This document shows positions 1 through 9,182 of a DNA stretch of 64,000 nt, one piece after another. Source of the DNA: Flavobacterium sp. YO12 (lineage in GTDB: Bacteria > Bacteroidota > Bacteroidia > Flavobacteriales > Flavobacteriaceae). The translations under genes were made by a program, and so were the position numbers. The DNA is taken from the NCBI RefSeq assembly GCF_004119495.1, contig NZ_NRQU01000003.1:1-64000 (forward strand), in the 5' to 3' direction. Under the pieces are notes generated by a model. The model was not told the DNA's origin. It made no database searches and worked only from the letters and a program-made list of their open reading frames with translations. Numbering within the stretch: position 1 is the stretch's first letter; every line of letters begins with the position of its first letter.

Positions 1-20
1 ATATTCAAATTGAAAAAATC

Positions 21-248
21 TTAATTCGTTTTCATTGGCGGTAAATCGAATGCAACAGATTCGTGTTCGAAATTATTTCTGTGTCCGCCATCGCAAAATG
101 GTTTGTTTGCAGATAATCCACAACGGCAAAGACCAAGTGCAGATCTTCCTTGTAATCCGTATACAGCTCCTTCTGAATCCATGATTTCAAAATCACCTTC
201 GATTTTGATTGATCCATTTTTATTGATGATTAATTTTGTCTTGCTCAT
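21..248 (-). CDS. CDGSH iron-sulfur domain protein
   Basis: A small protein of 75 residues carrying the CDGSH-type 2Fe-2S binding motif: C-R-C followed by a spacer ending P-F-C-D-G-G-H, the three-Cys one-His ligand set of this family. Such proteins bind a redox-active, labile 2Fe-2S cluster; the bacterial role is not firmly established. An upstream in-frame extension to 317 exists, but the ATG at 248 begins a typical MSKTKL N-terminus and the extension looks like spacer sequence, so I chose 248. It stands alone at the window edge. Assignment to the family is firm; cellular function is unknown. Confidence 0.88.
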   Translation of the reverse strand: MSKTKLIINKNGSIKIEGDFEIMDSEGAVYGLQGRSALGLCRCGLSANKPFCDGGHRNNFEHESVAFDLPPMKTN

Positions 249-363
249 AAACTTGTTTTTTAGTTTTTTTTCGGAAGGCAAAGATTGCGAAATAAATCTT
301 GAAGATTTTAGCGGCAATGCTAGTTTAAACTGGTTCTATTTTACACCCAATACATCCAATATT

Positions 364-463
364 GTCGTTTCGACGAAGGAGAAATCTTCGCGAGAAGCTC
401 CATTCCTAAAGTCGCCAATCTTTGTCGAGCTACTTGCTAAGATTTCTCCTTCGTCGAAATGAC
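364..463. repeat. Long imperfect palindrome (MITE/REP-like)
   Basis: Arms 364-388 and 439-463 are reverse complements at 24 of 25 positions, and the inner flanks (AGCTC / GAGCT) continue to pair partially. The arm core is CGACGAAGGAGAAATCTT. The gap between metG and the CDGSH gene (249-584) holds no convincing gene; this element and a CTTTG-word repeat fill most of it. Confidence 0.8.
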
Positions 464-477
464 ATAAAATGAGAAAA

Positions 478-505
478 AACTTTGCGCCTCTGCGACTTTG
501 CGAGA
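478..505. repeat. CTTTG-word repeat
   Basis: Short phrase in which TTTGCG and CTGCG/CTTTGCG words recur, reading roughly ACTTTGCGCCTCTGCGACTT then TGCGAG. It belongs to the same loose family as the copies near 15.3, 16.3, 17.6, 23.6-23.7, 26.9, 27.5, 42.5-42.7 and 52.2 kb. It lies between the 364-463 palindrome and the metG promoter. Confidence 0.6.
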
Positions 506-557
506 TTAAAAAACTCAGCGAATGGCTGCGTAATAACAAAATCTCAATTCTATTGCT

Positions 558-583
558 TATTTTTGCACTCAATAAAATTGAGT
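558..583 (+). promoter_or_regulatory. metG promoter and start-site palindrome
   Basis: TATTTTTG at 558-565 matches the Bacteroidota -7 consensus TAnnTTTG. It is followed by a perfect palindrome ACTCAAT-AAA-ATTGAGT at 567-583, ending one base before the metG ATG. The palindrome would cover the predicted transcription start and whole leader. I found no clear -33 TTTG at the usual spacing. Confidence 0.5.
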
Positions 584-584
584 T

Positions 585-2720
585 ATGATACAAAATCCAA
601 AGAGATATACTATTACAGCAGCATTACCTTATACTAATGGACCAATCCATATTGGGCATTTGGCGGGGGTTTACGTGCCTGCAGATATATATTCTAGATA
701 CTTGCGTTTGCAAAATAAAGATGTTGCGTTTATCTGCGGAAGCGATGAACACGGTGTTGCAATTTCGATGAAAGCAAAAAAAGAAGGAGTTACGCCACAA
801 GAAGTTATTGATAAATATGACGGAATCATCCGTAAATCGTTTGCTGATTTCGGAATTTCATTTGATAATTATTCTAGAACTTCTGCAAAAGTGCATCACG
901 ATACGGCTTCAGAATTCTTTAGAACGTTGTATGATAAAGGCGATTTTATTGAAGAAGTTACAGAGCAATTGTATGATGCAAAAGCAAATCAGTTTTTAGC
1001 AGACCGTTTTGTGGTTGGAACTTGTCCTAAATGCGACAATCCAGAAGCTTACGGCGATCAATGCGAAAAATGCGGATCGACTTTGAACGCTACTGATTTA
1101 ATCAATCCAAAATCGACAATTACGGGTGAAACTCCAATTTTAAAAGAAACAAAACACTGGTTTTTACCTTTAGACCGCTATTCTGATTTCTTAACAAAAT
1201 GGATTTTAGAAGGTCATAAAAACGATTGGAAACCTAACGTTTACGGTCAAGTAAAATCTTGGATCGACGGCGGACTTGAACCTCGCGCGGTAACGCGTGA
1301 CCTTGATTGGGGAATTGATGTTCCTGTTGAAGGTGCTGAAGGAAAAAAATTATACGTTTGGTTTGATGCGCCAATTGGTTATATTTCGTCTACAAAAGAA
1401 TGGGCTGCTCGCGAAGGAAAAGATTGGGAACCATACTGGAAAGATGAAGAAACAAAATTGGTTCACTTTATCGGAAAAGACAATATCGTTTTTCACTGTA
1501 TCATTTTCCCAGCGATGTTAAAAGCTGAAGGAAGTTATATTTTACCAGACAATGTTCCTGCAAATGAGTTTTTGAACCTGGAAGGAAACAAACTTTCGAC
1601 TTCTAAAAACTGGGCGGTTTGGTTACACGAATATTTAGAAGAATTTCCAGACAAACAGGATGTTTTGCGTTATGCATTGACATCAAACGCACCGGAAACA
1701 AAAGATAATGATTTTACTTGGAAAGATTTCCAGGCTAGAAATAACAACGAATTAGTTGCCATTTTCGGAAACTTCATTAATCGTGTGGTGGTTTTAACCA
1801 ACAAATATTATGAAGGTGTTATTCCAACGCCAAATGAATTTAGTGAAGTTGACGAAGCTGTTTTAGCAGAATTAAAAGCGTATCCAGCTGTAATTTCAAG
1901 TTCTGTTGAGCGTTACAGATTCCGTGAAGCATTAGGCGAATTGATGAATGTTGCTCGTTTAGGAAACAAATATCTTGCTGACGAAGAGCCTTGGAAGGTA
2001 ATGAAAGACAATCCAGAGCGTGTAAAAACGCAAATGTATGTAGCACTTCAAATTGCTGCGGCATTGAGCGTTTTGGCTGAACCATTTTTACCTTTTACAG
2101 CGGCTAAACTTTCTAAAATCTTGAATTTAGGTGATCTTAAAGAACATTTTGAAGGATTCAGCAAATTCTTGAAAGAGAAAAATCGTGATGCAAAAGACAT
2201 CATTTTGGATAAAACATTGGGTTGGAATGATATTACTGAAAATTCAGATTTGATTCCAGCAGGACACAAAATTAGCGAAGCAGAATTGCTTTTCGCTAAA
2301 ATTGAAGACGAAGAAATACAAAAACAAATAGACAAATTGGAAGCAACAAAAACAGCTAATTTAGCTGAAAGCAAACAACCAGAACCGCAAAAAGATTTAA
2401 TTCAGTTTGAAGATTTTGCGAAAATGGATATCCGTATCGGAACTATTCTTGAGGCTGAAAAAATGCCAAAAGCAAACAAACTTTTAGTTCTTAAAGTGGA
2501 TACTGGAATTGATGTTCGTACAATTGTTTCAGGAATTGCCGAGAGTTTTTCTCCAGAAGAAATCGTTGGAAAACGTGTTTCTGTTTTAGCAAATTTAGCA
2601 CCAAGAGCTTTACGCGGAGTTGAAAGCCAGGGAATGATCTTGATGACAACAAATGCCGAAGGAAAATTGGTATTTGTAAACCCAGATGCTGAAGCACCTA
2701 ATGGATCGACGGTAAACTAA
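585..2720 (+). CDS. metG: Methionyl-tRNA synthetase
   Basis: Class I aminoacyl-tRNA synthetase that charges tRNA-Met, 711 residues. Visible landmarks: HIGH motif at residues 22-25, a zinc-knuckle insertion with two CxxC pairs around residues 147-163, a KMSKS-type loop reading KLSTSK at 336-341, a helical anticodon-binding region, and a C-terminal EMAP/Trbp111-type tRNA-binding OB fold beginning [15 protein letters not shown]. This is the long, dimerising form of the enzyme. The ATG at 585 directly precedes the conserved [19 protein letters not shown] start. A strong terminator follows, so it appears monocistronic. Confidence 0.97.
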   Translation: MIQNPKRYTITAALPYTNGPIHIGHLAGVYVPADIYSRYLRLQNKDVAFICGSDEHGVAISMKAKKEGVTPQEVIDKYDGIIRKSFADFGISFDNYSRTSAKVHHDTASEFFRTLYDKGDFIEEVTEQLYDAKANQFLADRFVVGTCPKCDNPEAYGDQCEKCGSTLNATDLINPKSTITGETPILKETKHWFLPLDRYSDFLTKWILEGHKNDWKPNVYGQVKSWIDGGLEPRAVTRDLDWGIDVPVEGAEGKKLYVWFDAPIGYISSTKEWAAREGKDWEPYWKDEETKLVHFIGKDNIVFHCIIFPAMLKAEGSYILPDNVPANEFLNLEGNKLSTSKNWAVWLHEYLEEFPDKQDVLRYALTSNAPETKDNDFTWKDFQARNNNELVAIFGNFINRVVVLTNKYYEGVIPTPNEFSEVDEAVLAELKAYPAVISSSVERYRFREALGELMNVARLGNKYLADEEPWKVMKDNPERVKTQMYVALQIAAALSVLAEPFLPFTAAKLSKILNLGDLKEHFEGFSKFLKEKNRDAKDIILDKTLGWNDITENSDLIPAGHKISEAELLFAKIEDEEIQKQIDKLEATKTANLAESKQPEPQKDLIQFEDFAKMDIRIGTILEAEKMPKANKLLVLKVDTGIDVRTIVSGIAESFSPEEIVGKRVSVLANLAPRALRGVESQGMILMTTNAEGKLVFVNPDAEAPNGSTVN

Positions 2721-2742
2721 AGTTTTATTATATTATAAAATT

Positions 2743-2780
2743 GCGTGAATCGATTAATCCTTAATTGATTCACGCTTTTA
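2743..2780 (+). terminator. Rho-independent terminator after metG
   Basis: Arms 2743-2757 and 2761-2775 pair at 14 of 15 positions around a 3-base loop, followed by a T-rich tract (TTTTACTTTTT). Confidence 0.8.
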
Positions 2781-2827
2781 CTTTTTATCGAATACACAAA
2801 AAAAACAAATTGAAAAATTAAGTAATA

Positions 2828-3712
2828 ATGAAACTCACCAAACCAAGATTAGCTCTAATCTGCGGTATACTCTGCATCTCGATTTTCCCGATATTGGTTA
2901 AATTACGTTTAACATCAGGATTGATTTCGGCTTTTTACCGAATGTTTTTTGCAGTTATTCTCCTTTTGCCTTACGTGCTTTTAAGCAAAAACTTTAAACT
3001 TCCGAGTTTAAAACTTACGCTTTTGGCAATGCTTTGCGGAATTTTATTTTCATCAGATGTTGCCGTTTGGAATATCGCTATTCAGGATTCGAGTGCGACG
3101 CAGGCTTCATTGCTTACAAACTTATCGCCAGTTTGGGTAGGAATTGGTTCCTTTTTATTTCTAAAATCAAAACCTGCGACAAATTTCTGGATTGGAACAA
3201 TTGTTTCTTTATTCGGAATGGTAACTTTGGTTGGTTTTGAGTTTTTTATTGATCTTAATTTCAATCAAGCCTTTCTGTTTGCCGTTTTATCAGGAATTTT
3301 ATATTCGATTTATCTTTTGGTGAGCAAAAATGTATTGTCAGAAGTTGATGTACTTTCCTTTATGACAATCAGTTTATTTACATCAAGTATTTATTTAGGA
3401 ATTCTATGTTATTCATTAAACGAACCTTTTACAGGGTTTACAAATACAGGTTGGTTTGTATTAGTACTTCAAGCAGTAATTTGTCAATTGTGTGCGTGGC
3501 TTTCGATTAGTTATGCCACACAACATATGCGCGCAACAAGAGTATCGCTGAGTTTATTAAGTCAGGCTGTAATAACATCAATTTTAGCTTGGTTGTTTTT
3601 AGAAGAAAAAATAACTTTACAAATGGTTTTTGGCGGTATTATTTTACTTTTCGGAATCCGAATTACGTTTTATGATAAAACGATTTCTTTGAAAAGGCTT
3701 TTTTCTAAGTAA
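2828..3712 (+). CDS. EamA/DMT-family transporter
   Basis: A 294-residue polytopic inner-membrane protein with about ten hydrophobic segments in two internally repeated halves, the architecture of the drug/metabolite transporter superfamily (EamA, RhaT-like). The first half runs from LALICGILCISIFPILVKL through the segment ending VGFEFF; the second starts near AFLFAVLSGILYSIYLLVSK. It probably exports or imports a small metabolite; the substrate cannot be read from sequence. It sits alone between the metG terminator and a repeat-rich spacer. Confidence 0.88.
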   Translation: MKLTKPRLALICGILCISIFPILVKLRLTSGLISAFYRMFFAVILLLPYVLLSKNFKLPSLKLTLLAMLCGILFSSDVAVWNIAIQDSSATQASLLTNLSPVWVGIGSFLFLKSKPATNFWIGTIVSLFGMVTLVGFEFFIDLNFNQAFLFAVLSGILYSIYLLVSKNVLSEVDVLSFMTISLFTSSIYLGILCYSLNEPFTGFTNTGWFVLVLQAVICQLCAWLSISYATQHMRATRVSLSLLSQAVITSILAWLFLEEKITLQMVFGGIILLFGIRITFYDKTISLKRLFSK

Positions 3713-3990
3713 AGAACAGCTCATAGATTTCTACAGATTTAAAGAATTAACACAGATTAATTAATTTTAAAAAAAGTTCTCACGCAGATTTGGCAGATTA
3801 AGCAAATAAAAATCCTTTTAATCTTAATAATCTGTGGCAAAAAATTAGTGCAATTCGTGTAATTTGTGGCTAAATATTTTCACGCAGATTCAGCAGATTT
3901 AAGCAGATTTTAAAAAACACTTTAATCTCAATATCACGATAGCTATCGGGAGTGGCAAAAAACCTGAAACCTGAAACAAAAAACTTGAAA
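3713..3990. repeat. Mosaic of short-word repeats
   Basis: A gene-free spacer made of recurring words: CACGCAGATTTGGCAGATTA at 3781-3800 and again CACGCAGATTCAGCAGATTT near 3891, AATCTGTGGC and AATTTGTGGC phrases, the palindromic tag CGATAGCTATCG at 3937-3948 followed by GGAGTGGC, and CCTGAAAC repeated at 3963-3977. Related copies occur at 45.8-45.9 and 58.2 kb. No ORF or RNA gene is recognisable here. Confidence 0.7.
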
Positions 3991-4001
3991 CAAAAAACAT
4001 T

Positions 4002-4709
4002 ATGTTACATAAAACTAAAATACCAAACTTAAAAGTAATCGCATTTGATGCCGATGATACTTTATTTGTAAACGAACCTTATTTTCAAGAAACGGAACAT
4101 AAATTTTGTGCTTTGATGGAAGATTATCTTTCACATCAAGGTATTTCGCAAGAATTATTTAAAATTGAAATAGAGAATCTGCCGTTGTACGGATACGGAA
4201 TCAAAGGTTACATTCTTTCGATGATTGAAGCTGCGATGAACATTTCAAACAACACAATTCCAATTGAAGTTATTGAAAAGATCATTCAATATGGAAAAGA
4301 ATTACTTGAAAAGCCAATCGAACTTTTAGACGGAGTTGAAGAAACTTTGCAGGCACTGCACGGAAAATATAAACTAGTTGTTGCTACAAAAGGCGATCTT
4401 AAAGATCAGCACAGCAAATTGCATCGTTCTGGTTTGGGTCATTATTTTCACCATATTGAAGTAATGTCAGACAAGCAAAATATTGATTATCAAAAACTGC
4501 TTGGCCGTTTAGACATTAAATCTCATGAGTTTCTAATGATAGGAAACTCATTAAAATCAGATGTTCTGCCTGTTTTAGAAATTGGAGGATATGCCGTTCA
4601 TATACCATTTCATACTACTTGGGAACACGAAAAAATTAATCATAAAATAGAACACGAACATTTTAGTTCATTTGAAAATATAACTGAAGTCCTTCAGAAC
4701 TTACTATAA
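4002..4709 (+). CDS. HAD-superfamily hydrolase
   Basis: A 235-residue haloacid-dehalogenase-like protein, probably a small-molecule phosphatase. Motif I is FDADDTLF (nucleophile and acid/base aspartates at residues 16 and 18), motif II is VVATKGD, a lysine lies in the linker before motif IV, and motif IV is IGNSLKSDVLP. A helical cap lies between motifs I and II. Its stop overlaps the start of the next gene by one base (TAATG), so the two are translationally coupled. The substrate is not predictable. Confidence 0.9.
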   Translation: MLHKTKIPNLKVIAFDADDTLFVNEPYFQETEHKFCALMEDYLSHQGISQELFKIEIENLPLYGYGIKGYILSMIEAAMNISNNTIPIEVIEKIIQYGKELLEKPIELLDGVEETLQALHGKYKLVVATKGDLKDQHSKLHRSGLGHYFHHIEVMSDKQNIDYQKLLGRLDIKSHEFLMIGNSLKSDVLPVLEIGGYAVHIPFHTTWEHEKINHKIEHEHFSSFENITEVLQNLL

Positions 4710-5341
4710 TGAAAACACTTTTAGATCTAGAAAACTGGAACAGAAAAGAGCATTTTGCACACTTTAAACAAATGGAAGAGCCGTTTTTTGGCGTAACCGT
4801 AGAAATTGATTGTACAAAAGCGTATCAAACGGCAAAAGAATTAAATGTTTCTTTTTTTATCTACTACTTACACAAAACATTAGTTGCTGTAAATTCAGTA
4901 GAAAATTTTAAATACAGAATTGCCGATGATAAAATTTACATCAACGATCATATTGATGCATCGGCAACAATTGGAAGAGAAGACGGCACTTTCGGATTTT
5001 CATTAATTGAATACCATCCAGATTTTAATTTGTTCAAACAAAATGCTTTAGCCGAAATTGAACGTATTCAAAACACAACCGGTCTTTTTACAAGATCATT
5101 TGATGATGATAATTTGATTCATTTCTCGGCTATTCCGTGGATAAATTTCACTTCGATTTCACACGCCAGAAGTTACACGTTTCCAGACAGCTGCCCTAAA
5201 ATTTCTTTTGGAAAAATGACAACTTCCGAAACTGGAAAACGAACAATTTCAATGTCAGTACATGTTCATCATGCTTTAATGGATGGTTTACATGTAGGAC
5301 AATTTATATATCGCTTTGAAGAGGAAATGAATCATAAATAG
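4709..5341 (+). CDS. Chloramphenicol acetyltransferase-like protein
   Basis: A 210-residue protein of the CAT family (trimeric acetyl-CoA-dependent O-acetyltransferases). The catalytic signature HHALMDG (HHxxxDG) lies near the C-terminus, and the N-terminus begins with the typical ENWNRKEHFAHF pattern. Coupling to a HAD phosphatase argues for a metabolic acetyltransferase rather than a dedicated resistance enzyme. Whether it acetylates chloramphenicol cannot be told from the sequence. Confidence 0.85.
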   Translation: MKTLLDLENWNRKEHFAHFKQMEEPFFGVTVEIDCTKAYQTAKELNVSFFIYYLHKTLVAVNSVENFKYRIADDKIYINDHIDASATIGREDGTFGFSLIEYHPDFNLFKQNALAEIERIQNTTGLFTRSFDDDNLIHFSAIPWINFTSISHARSYTFPDSCPKISFGKMTTSETGKRTISMSVHVHHALMDGLHVGQFIYRFEEEMNHK

Positions 5342-5409
5342 TTTTTATCTTACATTTTTTACCTTATTCTGCTATTATAATAACTTTTAATGGACAGCAT
5401 AAACGCTGA

Positions 5410-5417
5410 TAAATTTG
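5410..5417 (+). promoter_or_regulatory. -7 element of the OmpA-family gene
   Basis: TAAATTTG matches TAnnTTTG, 33 bases before the ATG. A CTTTTA stretch about 21 bases upstream may serve as the -33 element. Confidence 0.5.
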
Positions 5418-5450
5418 TTGGTTTGAGGAAAATTTAAAACTCAAATTACA

Positions 5451-6578
5451 ATGAAAAAAATTGTTATTACTCTAGCATTTGCACTAGGGTTAATTCATGT
5501 AAATGCACAAACAGAACATACTGCAAACAACTACAATAAGTGGTCTGTAGAATTGGCAGGAGGACTAACTAAACCTCAACGACCATTCTCTTCTGGTTAT
5601 TCAACAGACACTCCAAGTCCATGGGTTGGAGATTTAGGAGTTCGCTATATGTTTAACAACAAATTTGGTTTGAAAGCTGATTTTGGTTACAACAGTTTTA
5701 CTTCAAAAAGTAATTCTATCGATTTTGATTCAAAATACTACAGAGTAGATTTACAGGCGGTTGCTAACTTAGGCCGCATCATGAACTTTGAAACTTGGAC
5801 AAATACTTTTGGTTTATTAGGACATGCTGGTTTTGGTTATGCTCAATTAAGAAGCGATAGTTTTAGAGGTGCTGATGAAATGGGTAATTTTATTGCTGGT
5901 GTAACTGGGCAAATTAGATTATCTAACAGAGTTGCTTTAACTGGAGATTTCTCTACTATTTTAAACGCATCACAAGATCGTGCTTTTGACGGTGCATATC
6001 TTGAAGGTAACAGAGGTTTTTCTGGATTACTTTTCAATGGTACTGTTGGTTTAAATATTTACTTAGGTAAAAACACTAAACATGCAGACTGGACGGTAAT
6101 TTCTGAAAATGTAGATCTTAGAGCTTACGATGAGAAAATCGCTAATCTTGAAAATCAAATCAAGAACATGCCTTCTAAACAAGTTATCGTAGAAAAACCA
6201 GTTACAACAACTGTTGTAAACGATAAAGACGTTGTAAAAGAAATGATAAACGATAAATACTATAGTGTATATTTCGATTTCAACAAATCAACTCCAATCG
6301 AAAATTCAACGGCTGCAATTGATGTTGTTTTATCTTATTTAAGAAAAAATCCTTCAGCTTCACTTGACATTTTAGGATATGCTGATCAGGTTGGAAAATC
6401 TGAATACAACGAAAAACTATCAAACACAAGAGCTACAAATGTTAAAACTATTCTTGAAAAAGCAGGTATTGCATCTTCAAGATTAAATGTAGTTGCTCAA
6501 GGTGCCGATACTTCAATTCAAAAAGACTCTGAAGAAGCTAGAAGATTAGCAAGAAGAGTTACTTTTAGAGTAAAATAA
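5451..6578 (+). CDS. OmpA-family outer membrane protein
   Basis: A 375-residue outer-membrane protein: signal peptide ending near HVNA, an N-terminal eight-strand-type beta-barrel (about residues 25-205), a short coiled linker (ANLENQIKNMP region), and a C-terminal OmpA/MotB peptidoglycan-binding domain (about 265-375) with the YFDFNKST strand and the NxxLSxxRAxxV motif. It anchors the outer membrane to peptidoglycan. It has its own promoter and terminator and is likely strongly expressed. The GYADQVG stretch replaces the commoner GxTDxxG. Confidence 0.92.
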   Translation: MKKIVITLAFALGLIHVNAQTEHTANNYNKWSVELAGGLTKPQRPFSSGYSTDTPSPWVGDLGVRYMFNNKFGLKADFGYNSFTSKSNSIDFDSKYYRVDLQAVANLGRIMNFETWTNTFGLLGHAGFGYAQLRSDSFRGADEMGNFIAGVTGQIRLSNRVALTGDFSTILNASQDRAFDGAYLEGNRGFSGLLFNGTVGLNIYLGKNTKHADWTVISENVDLRAYDEKIANLENQIKNMPSKQVIVEKPVTTTVVNDKDVVKEMINDKYYSVYFDFNKSTPIENSTAAIDVVLSYLRKNPSASLDILGYADQVGKSEYNEKLSNTRATNVKTILEKAGIASSRLNVVAQGADTSIQKDSEEARRLARRVTFRVK

Positions 6579-6599
6579 CCGTTCTTAACTAAACTTAAA

Positions 6600-6633
6600 A
6601 AGTCCTAAGGAAATTTCTTTAGGGCTTTTTTTT
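6600..6633 (+). terminator. Terminator after the OmpA-family gene
   Basis: Arms 6600-6613 and 6614-6627 are complementary with two G-U pairs, followed by a run of T. Confidence 0.8.
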
Positions 6634-6735
6634 ATCTCCTTCAAAAGAAAAAGTATAAGTATTAAAGATCATTTTGGTTTCGGAACAGAAAATTTATTTC
6701 ACTAAATTTGGAATGATTTTTGTCGCAAAATACTC

Positions 6736-8208
6736 ATGAAAAAAATACTACTTTTCCTTGTTTTACTCCATAATTCAATACTGCTAAGTCAAACAGTATT
6801 AAATAGTTTTCCGTTAAATTTAAATAATCCGCTAGAAAATGGTCAGAGCTTAAATATAGAGGATGTAAAAACTAATGAAATATATGTATTTGCCACAGAC
6901 AATAACAATGTCAATATTTTAAAATACAATAAATCCCTATTTCTAAGAGGTCAGTTTACTGATTCTATAAAAAGTGCCAAAAATGGAATTTTGCTGGGCA
7001 GCAGCTTAAGCGAAGACGGAAATCCATCGCTGTATTGGAGCTCTCCTGACTATAAAAACTTAAGAATTATTAAGTATTACTTTGATACAAAAGCTTCCAA
7101 AACTTTAAGTTTTGATTTTGGTTCTTACAATTCTTATGTTATAAGCCATTTTCAAAAAGACAACTCGTTTTATGTTTTAGCAAAGGAAATAAAAGAGCCG
7201 CATTTACTTCTTTTTATATTTAATAACGGAAAATGCGAAATAAAAATGTTTGATTTTTCAGGAATTTTATTTCAAAATAAAAATGACCAGCGCTTTTCTT
7301 TCAGCACAATTCTCCAGTATTTTCCCATAGAAAAAATGGAATATAACAACTTTAATCCGCTGGATAAAAGCGTAAGCAAAAACAAAATGTATGTTTTAGA
7401 CAATCACATTCTTTTAACTTTAGATTACAATACAAAAAAAACGCAAGTTTTAGATCTTAATTTGGAAACTCAGGAAGTAACCGAGAAAAACTACGATCAG
7501 CCTGTATCTAAAAAGCCTTCTAAAACTTCAAATTCTTTTTATAACGACAACAAACTATTTCAAATCAGCACCAATAACGACGAGTTTTTATTTGATGTAA
7601 AGGACTTGTCTACCGGCAAATCTGTTAAAACAGTTTCTATTTCAAAAAAGGATACCATACGCTTTAAAAACTCTCCGCTGTTTATTCAAAATAACGGATA
7701 CAAACCGCAGGAAATTACTACTACAGCTAAATTTCTAAAGCAATTATCTGCTTTAAATTCTGGAGTTACTGTTTTTAAAAACAAAGAAAATAGTTTTATC
7801 ACCTTTGGCGGATTTCTGGAATATCAAATCTCACGAGCACCAAGTTTTAATTACAATCAAAACGATGCTTTCTTTGGATTTGAAGACTACAATACTTATC
7901 CTGCTTACACACAAAGCCGAATGGTTTACTTTGATTCGATGCTGAATCCTGATTATGAGTTTGTAAACAACCAACAAACTGAGCCTTTGGCTGTTGACAA
8001 TATATTTTATTTTTTAGGAAAAAGTAAAAACATTATCCTGGAAAACATCATAAAACTAAAAGACTATTCGCTTTTAGGTTATTATGATCTGGGAACAAAA
8101 CAATATGTAATTCGTAAATTTACTGATGGCTTTATGCGTGAAGATGCAGGAAACCCTATTAGCAATAAAGCTGTTTTTTCGAAAAATTTCCCTGTAAATA
8201 AGCCTTAA
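6736..8208 (+). CDS. Secreted protein of unknown function
   Basis: A 490-residue protein with a clear N-terminal signal peptide (hydrophobic stretch after MKK, ending near LLSQT). The rest is rich in Asn, Lys, Phe and Tyr with alternating beta-strand-like segments, suggestive of a beta-propeller or similar extracytoplasmic fold, but I recognise no named family. It lies downstream of a terminator and upstream of ferritin with no obvious operon partner. No C-terminal type IX sorting signal is evident. Confidence 0.75.
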   Translation: MKKILLFLVLLHNSILLSQTVLNSFPLNLNNPLENGQSLNIEDVKTNEIYVFATDNNNVNILKYNKSLFLRGQFTDSIKSAKNGILLGSSLSEDGNPSLYWSSPDYKNLRIIKYYFDTKASKTLSFDFGSYNSYVISHFQKDNSFYVLAKEIKEPHLLLFIFNNGKCEIKMFDFSGILFQNKNDQRFSFSTILQYFPIEKMEYNNFNPLDKSVSKNKMYVLDNHILLTLDYNTKKTQVLDLNLETQEVTEKNYDQPVSKKPSKTSNSFYNDNKLFQISTNNDEFLFDVKDLSTGKSVKTVSISKKDTIRFKNSPLFIQNNGYKPQEITTTAKFLKQLSALNSGVTVFKNKENSFITFGGFLEYQISRAPSFNYNQNDAFFGFEDYNTYPAYTQSRMVYFDSMLNPDYEFVNNQQTEPLAVDNIFYFLGKSKNIILENIIKLKDYSLLGYYDLGTKQYVIRKFTDGFMREDAGNPISNKAVFSKNFPVNKP

Positions 8209-8302
8209 TTTTATTGTGAATTAATCCAAATGTGCCATGTTTTCTTGGTTTCGAAAAAATGGAATGAATTATTTTTTCTAACTTTACAAAAAAGACATCA
8301 TT

Positions 8303-8821
8303 ATGCTATCAAAAAATATTGAAACGGCTTTAAACAAGCAAATTCGCATAGAAGCAGAATCTTCGCAAACTTATCTTTCTATGGCTTGTTGGGCTGAAGT
8401 ACACGGATTAGAGGGAATCGCTCAATTTATGTACACACAATCAGATGAAGAGCGTGCACATATGCTAAAATTAGTAAAATATGTAAACGAACGCGGAGGA
8501 CACGCTCATATAACAGATCTAAAAGCGCCAAAAACAAGCTATTCTACTTTTAAAGAAATGTTTGAGGAGCTTTATAATCATGAACTTTTTGTTTCAAAAT
8601 CGATCAACGAATTAGTACACATAACTTTTGAAGAAAAAGATTATGCAACACATAATTTCTTACAATGGTATGTTTCTGAACAAATCGAGGAAGAAGCAAC
8701 TGCTAAATCAATTTTAGATAAAATAAACTTAATTGGAGATGATAAAGGCGGACTTTACTTGTTTGATCGTGATATTCAGCAATTAACAGTTACGAGCTCA
8801 ATTGCAATCAATCCAAAATAA
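8303..8821 (+). CDS. ftnA: Bacterial non-heme ferritin
   Basis: A 172-residue four-helix-bundle ferritin that oxidises Fe(II) and stores iron inside a 24-mer shell. Ferroxidase residues fall at the same numbers as in E. coli FtnA: E17, Y24, E50 and H53, followed by the helix-D stretch QWYVSEQIEEE carrying the Gln and Glu of the third iron site. Length is normal. TAACTTTA just upstream (8279-8286) resembles a -7 box with one mismatch. Confidence 0.95.
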   Translation: MLSKNIETALNKQIRIEAESSQTYLSMACWAEVHGLEGIAQFMYTQSDEERAHMLKLVKYVNERGGHAHITDLKAPKTSYSTFKEMFEELYNHELFVSKSINELVHITFEEKDYATHNFLQWYVSEQIEEEATAKSILDKINLIGDDKGGLYLFDRDIQQLTVTSSIAINPK

Positions 8822-8868
8822 AAAAAGTTAAAGTTTATTTAGAATACTTAAAAATAACTTTTTTGATT

Positions 8869-8876
8869 TATATTTG
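8869..8876 (+). promoter_or_regulatory. -7 element of the small Lys/Cys-rich gene
   Basis: TATATTTG, a perfect TAnnTTTG match, 27 bases before the TTG start at 8904. It supports independent transcription of the small gene. Confidence 0.55.
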
Positions 8877-8903
8877 CTACTGTTTTTATAATACAGAGGA
8901 AAA

Positions 8904-9089
8904 TTGGGCAAGAAAGAAAAAGACAAGGACAAGAAAAAGGATAAAAAGAAAAAAAAGAATAAAGCTATCCTTGAAAACATCAAGAAGTTAGAAAACTGTA
9001 AATCTTCTTGTTGTGAGAAATACAAAAAAAGTGAAAAGAAACGTTGTTCACGTTGTCCTATGTTTGATTTATTCAAAAAAACGGCTTAA
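8904..9089 (+). CDS. Small Lys/Cys-rich protein
   Basis: A 61-residue protein that appears to start at TTG (8904), with GAGGA at 8896-8900. The first third is almost pure Lys/Asp/Glu; the second half has five cysteines in the pattern C-x3-CC-x10-C-x2-C followed by PMFDLF. It is bracketed by its own -7 box and its own terminator, which argues that it is a real gene. The cysteine arrangement could bind zinc, but no known family is recognised and the function is unknown. Confidence 0.65.
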   Translation: MGKKEKDKDKKKDKKKKKNKAILENIKKLENCKSSCCEKYKKSEKKRCSRCPMFDLFKKTA

Positions 9090-9099
9090 CGATATATAG

Positions 9100-9130
9100 A
9101 AAACCCACCAATAGATTTGGTGGGTTTTTA
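9100..9130 (+). terminator. Terminator after the small Lys/Cys-rich gene
   Basis: Perfect 10-bp stem (9101-9110 with 9118-9127), 7-base loop, then a T tract. Confidence 0.85.
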
Positions 9131-9182
9131 ATTTTAAAGTAAATTCAGCATCTGATTTTAAAAAACACTTTCATAACTAAAT

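Noticed and set aside
103-462. Plus-strand open frame opposite the CDGSH gene
   Set aside because: It lies over the complementary strand of a well-supported gene and through an inverted repeat, and shows no recognisable domain.
4709-5341. Dedicated chloramphenicol resistance gene
   Set aside because: The HHxxxDG motif shows family membership only; it is coupled to a HAD phosphatase with no mobile context.
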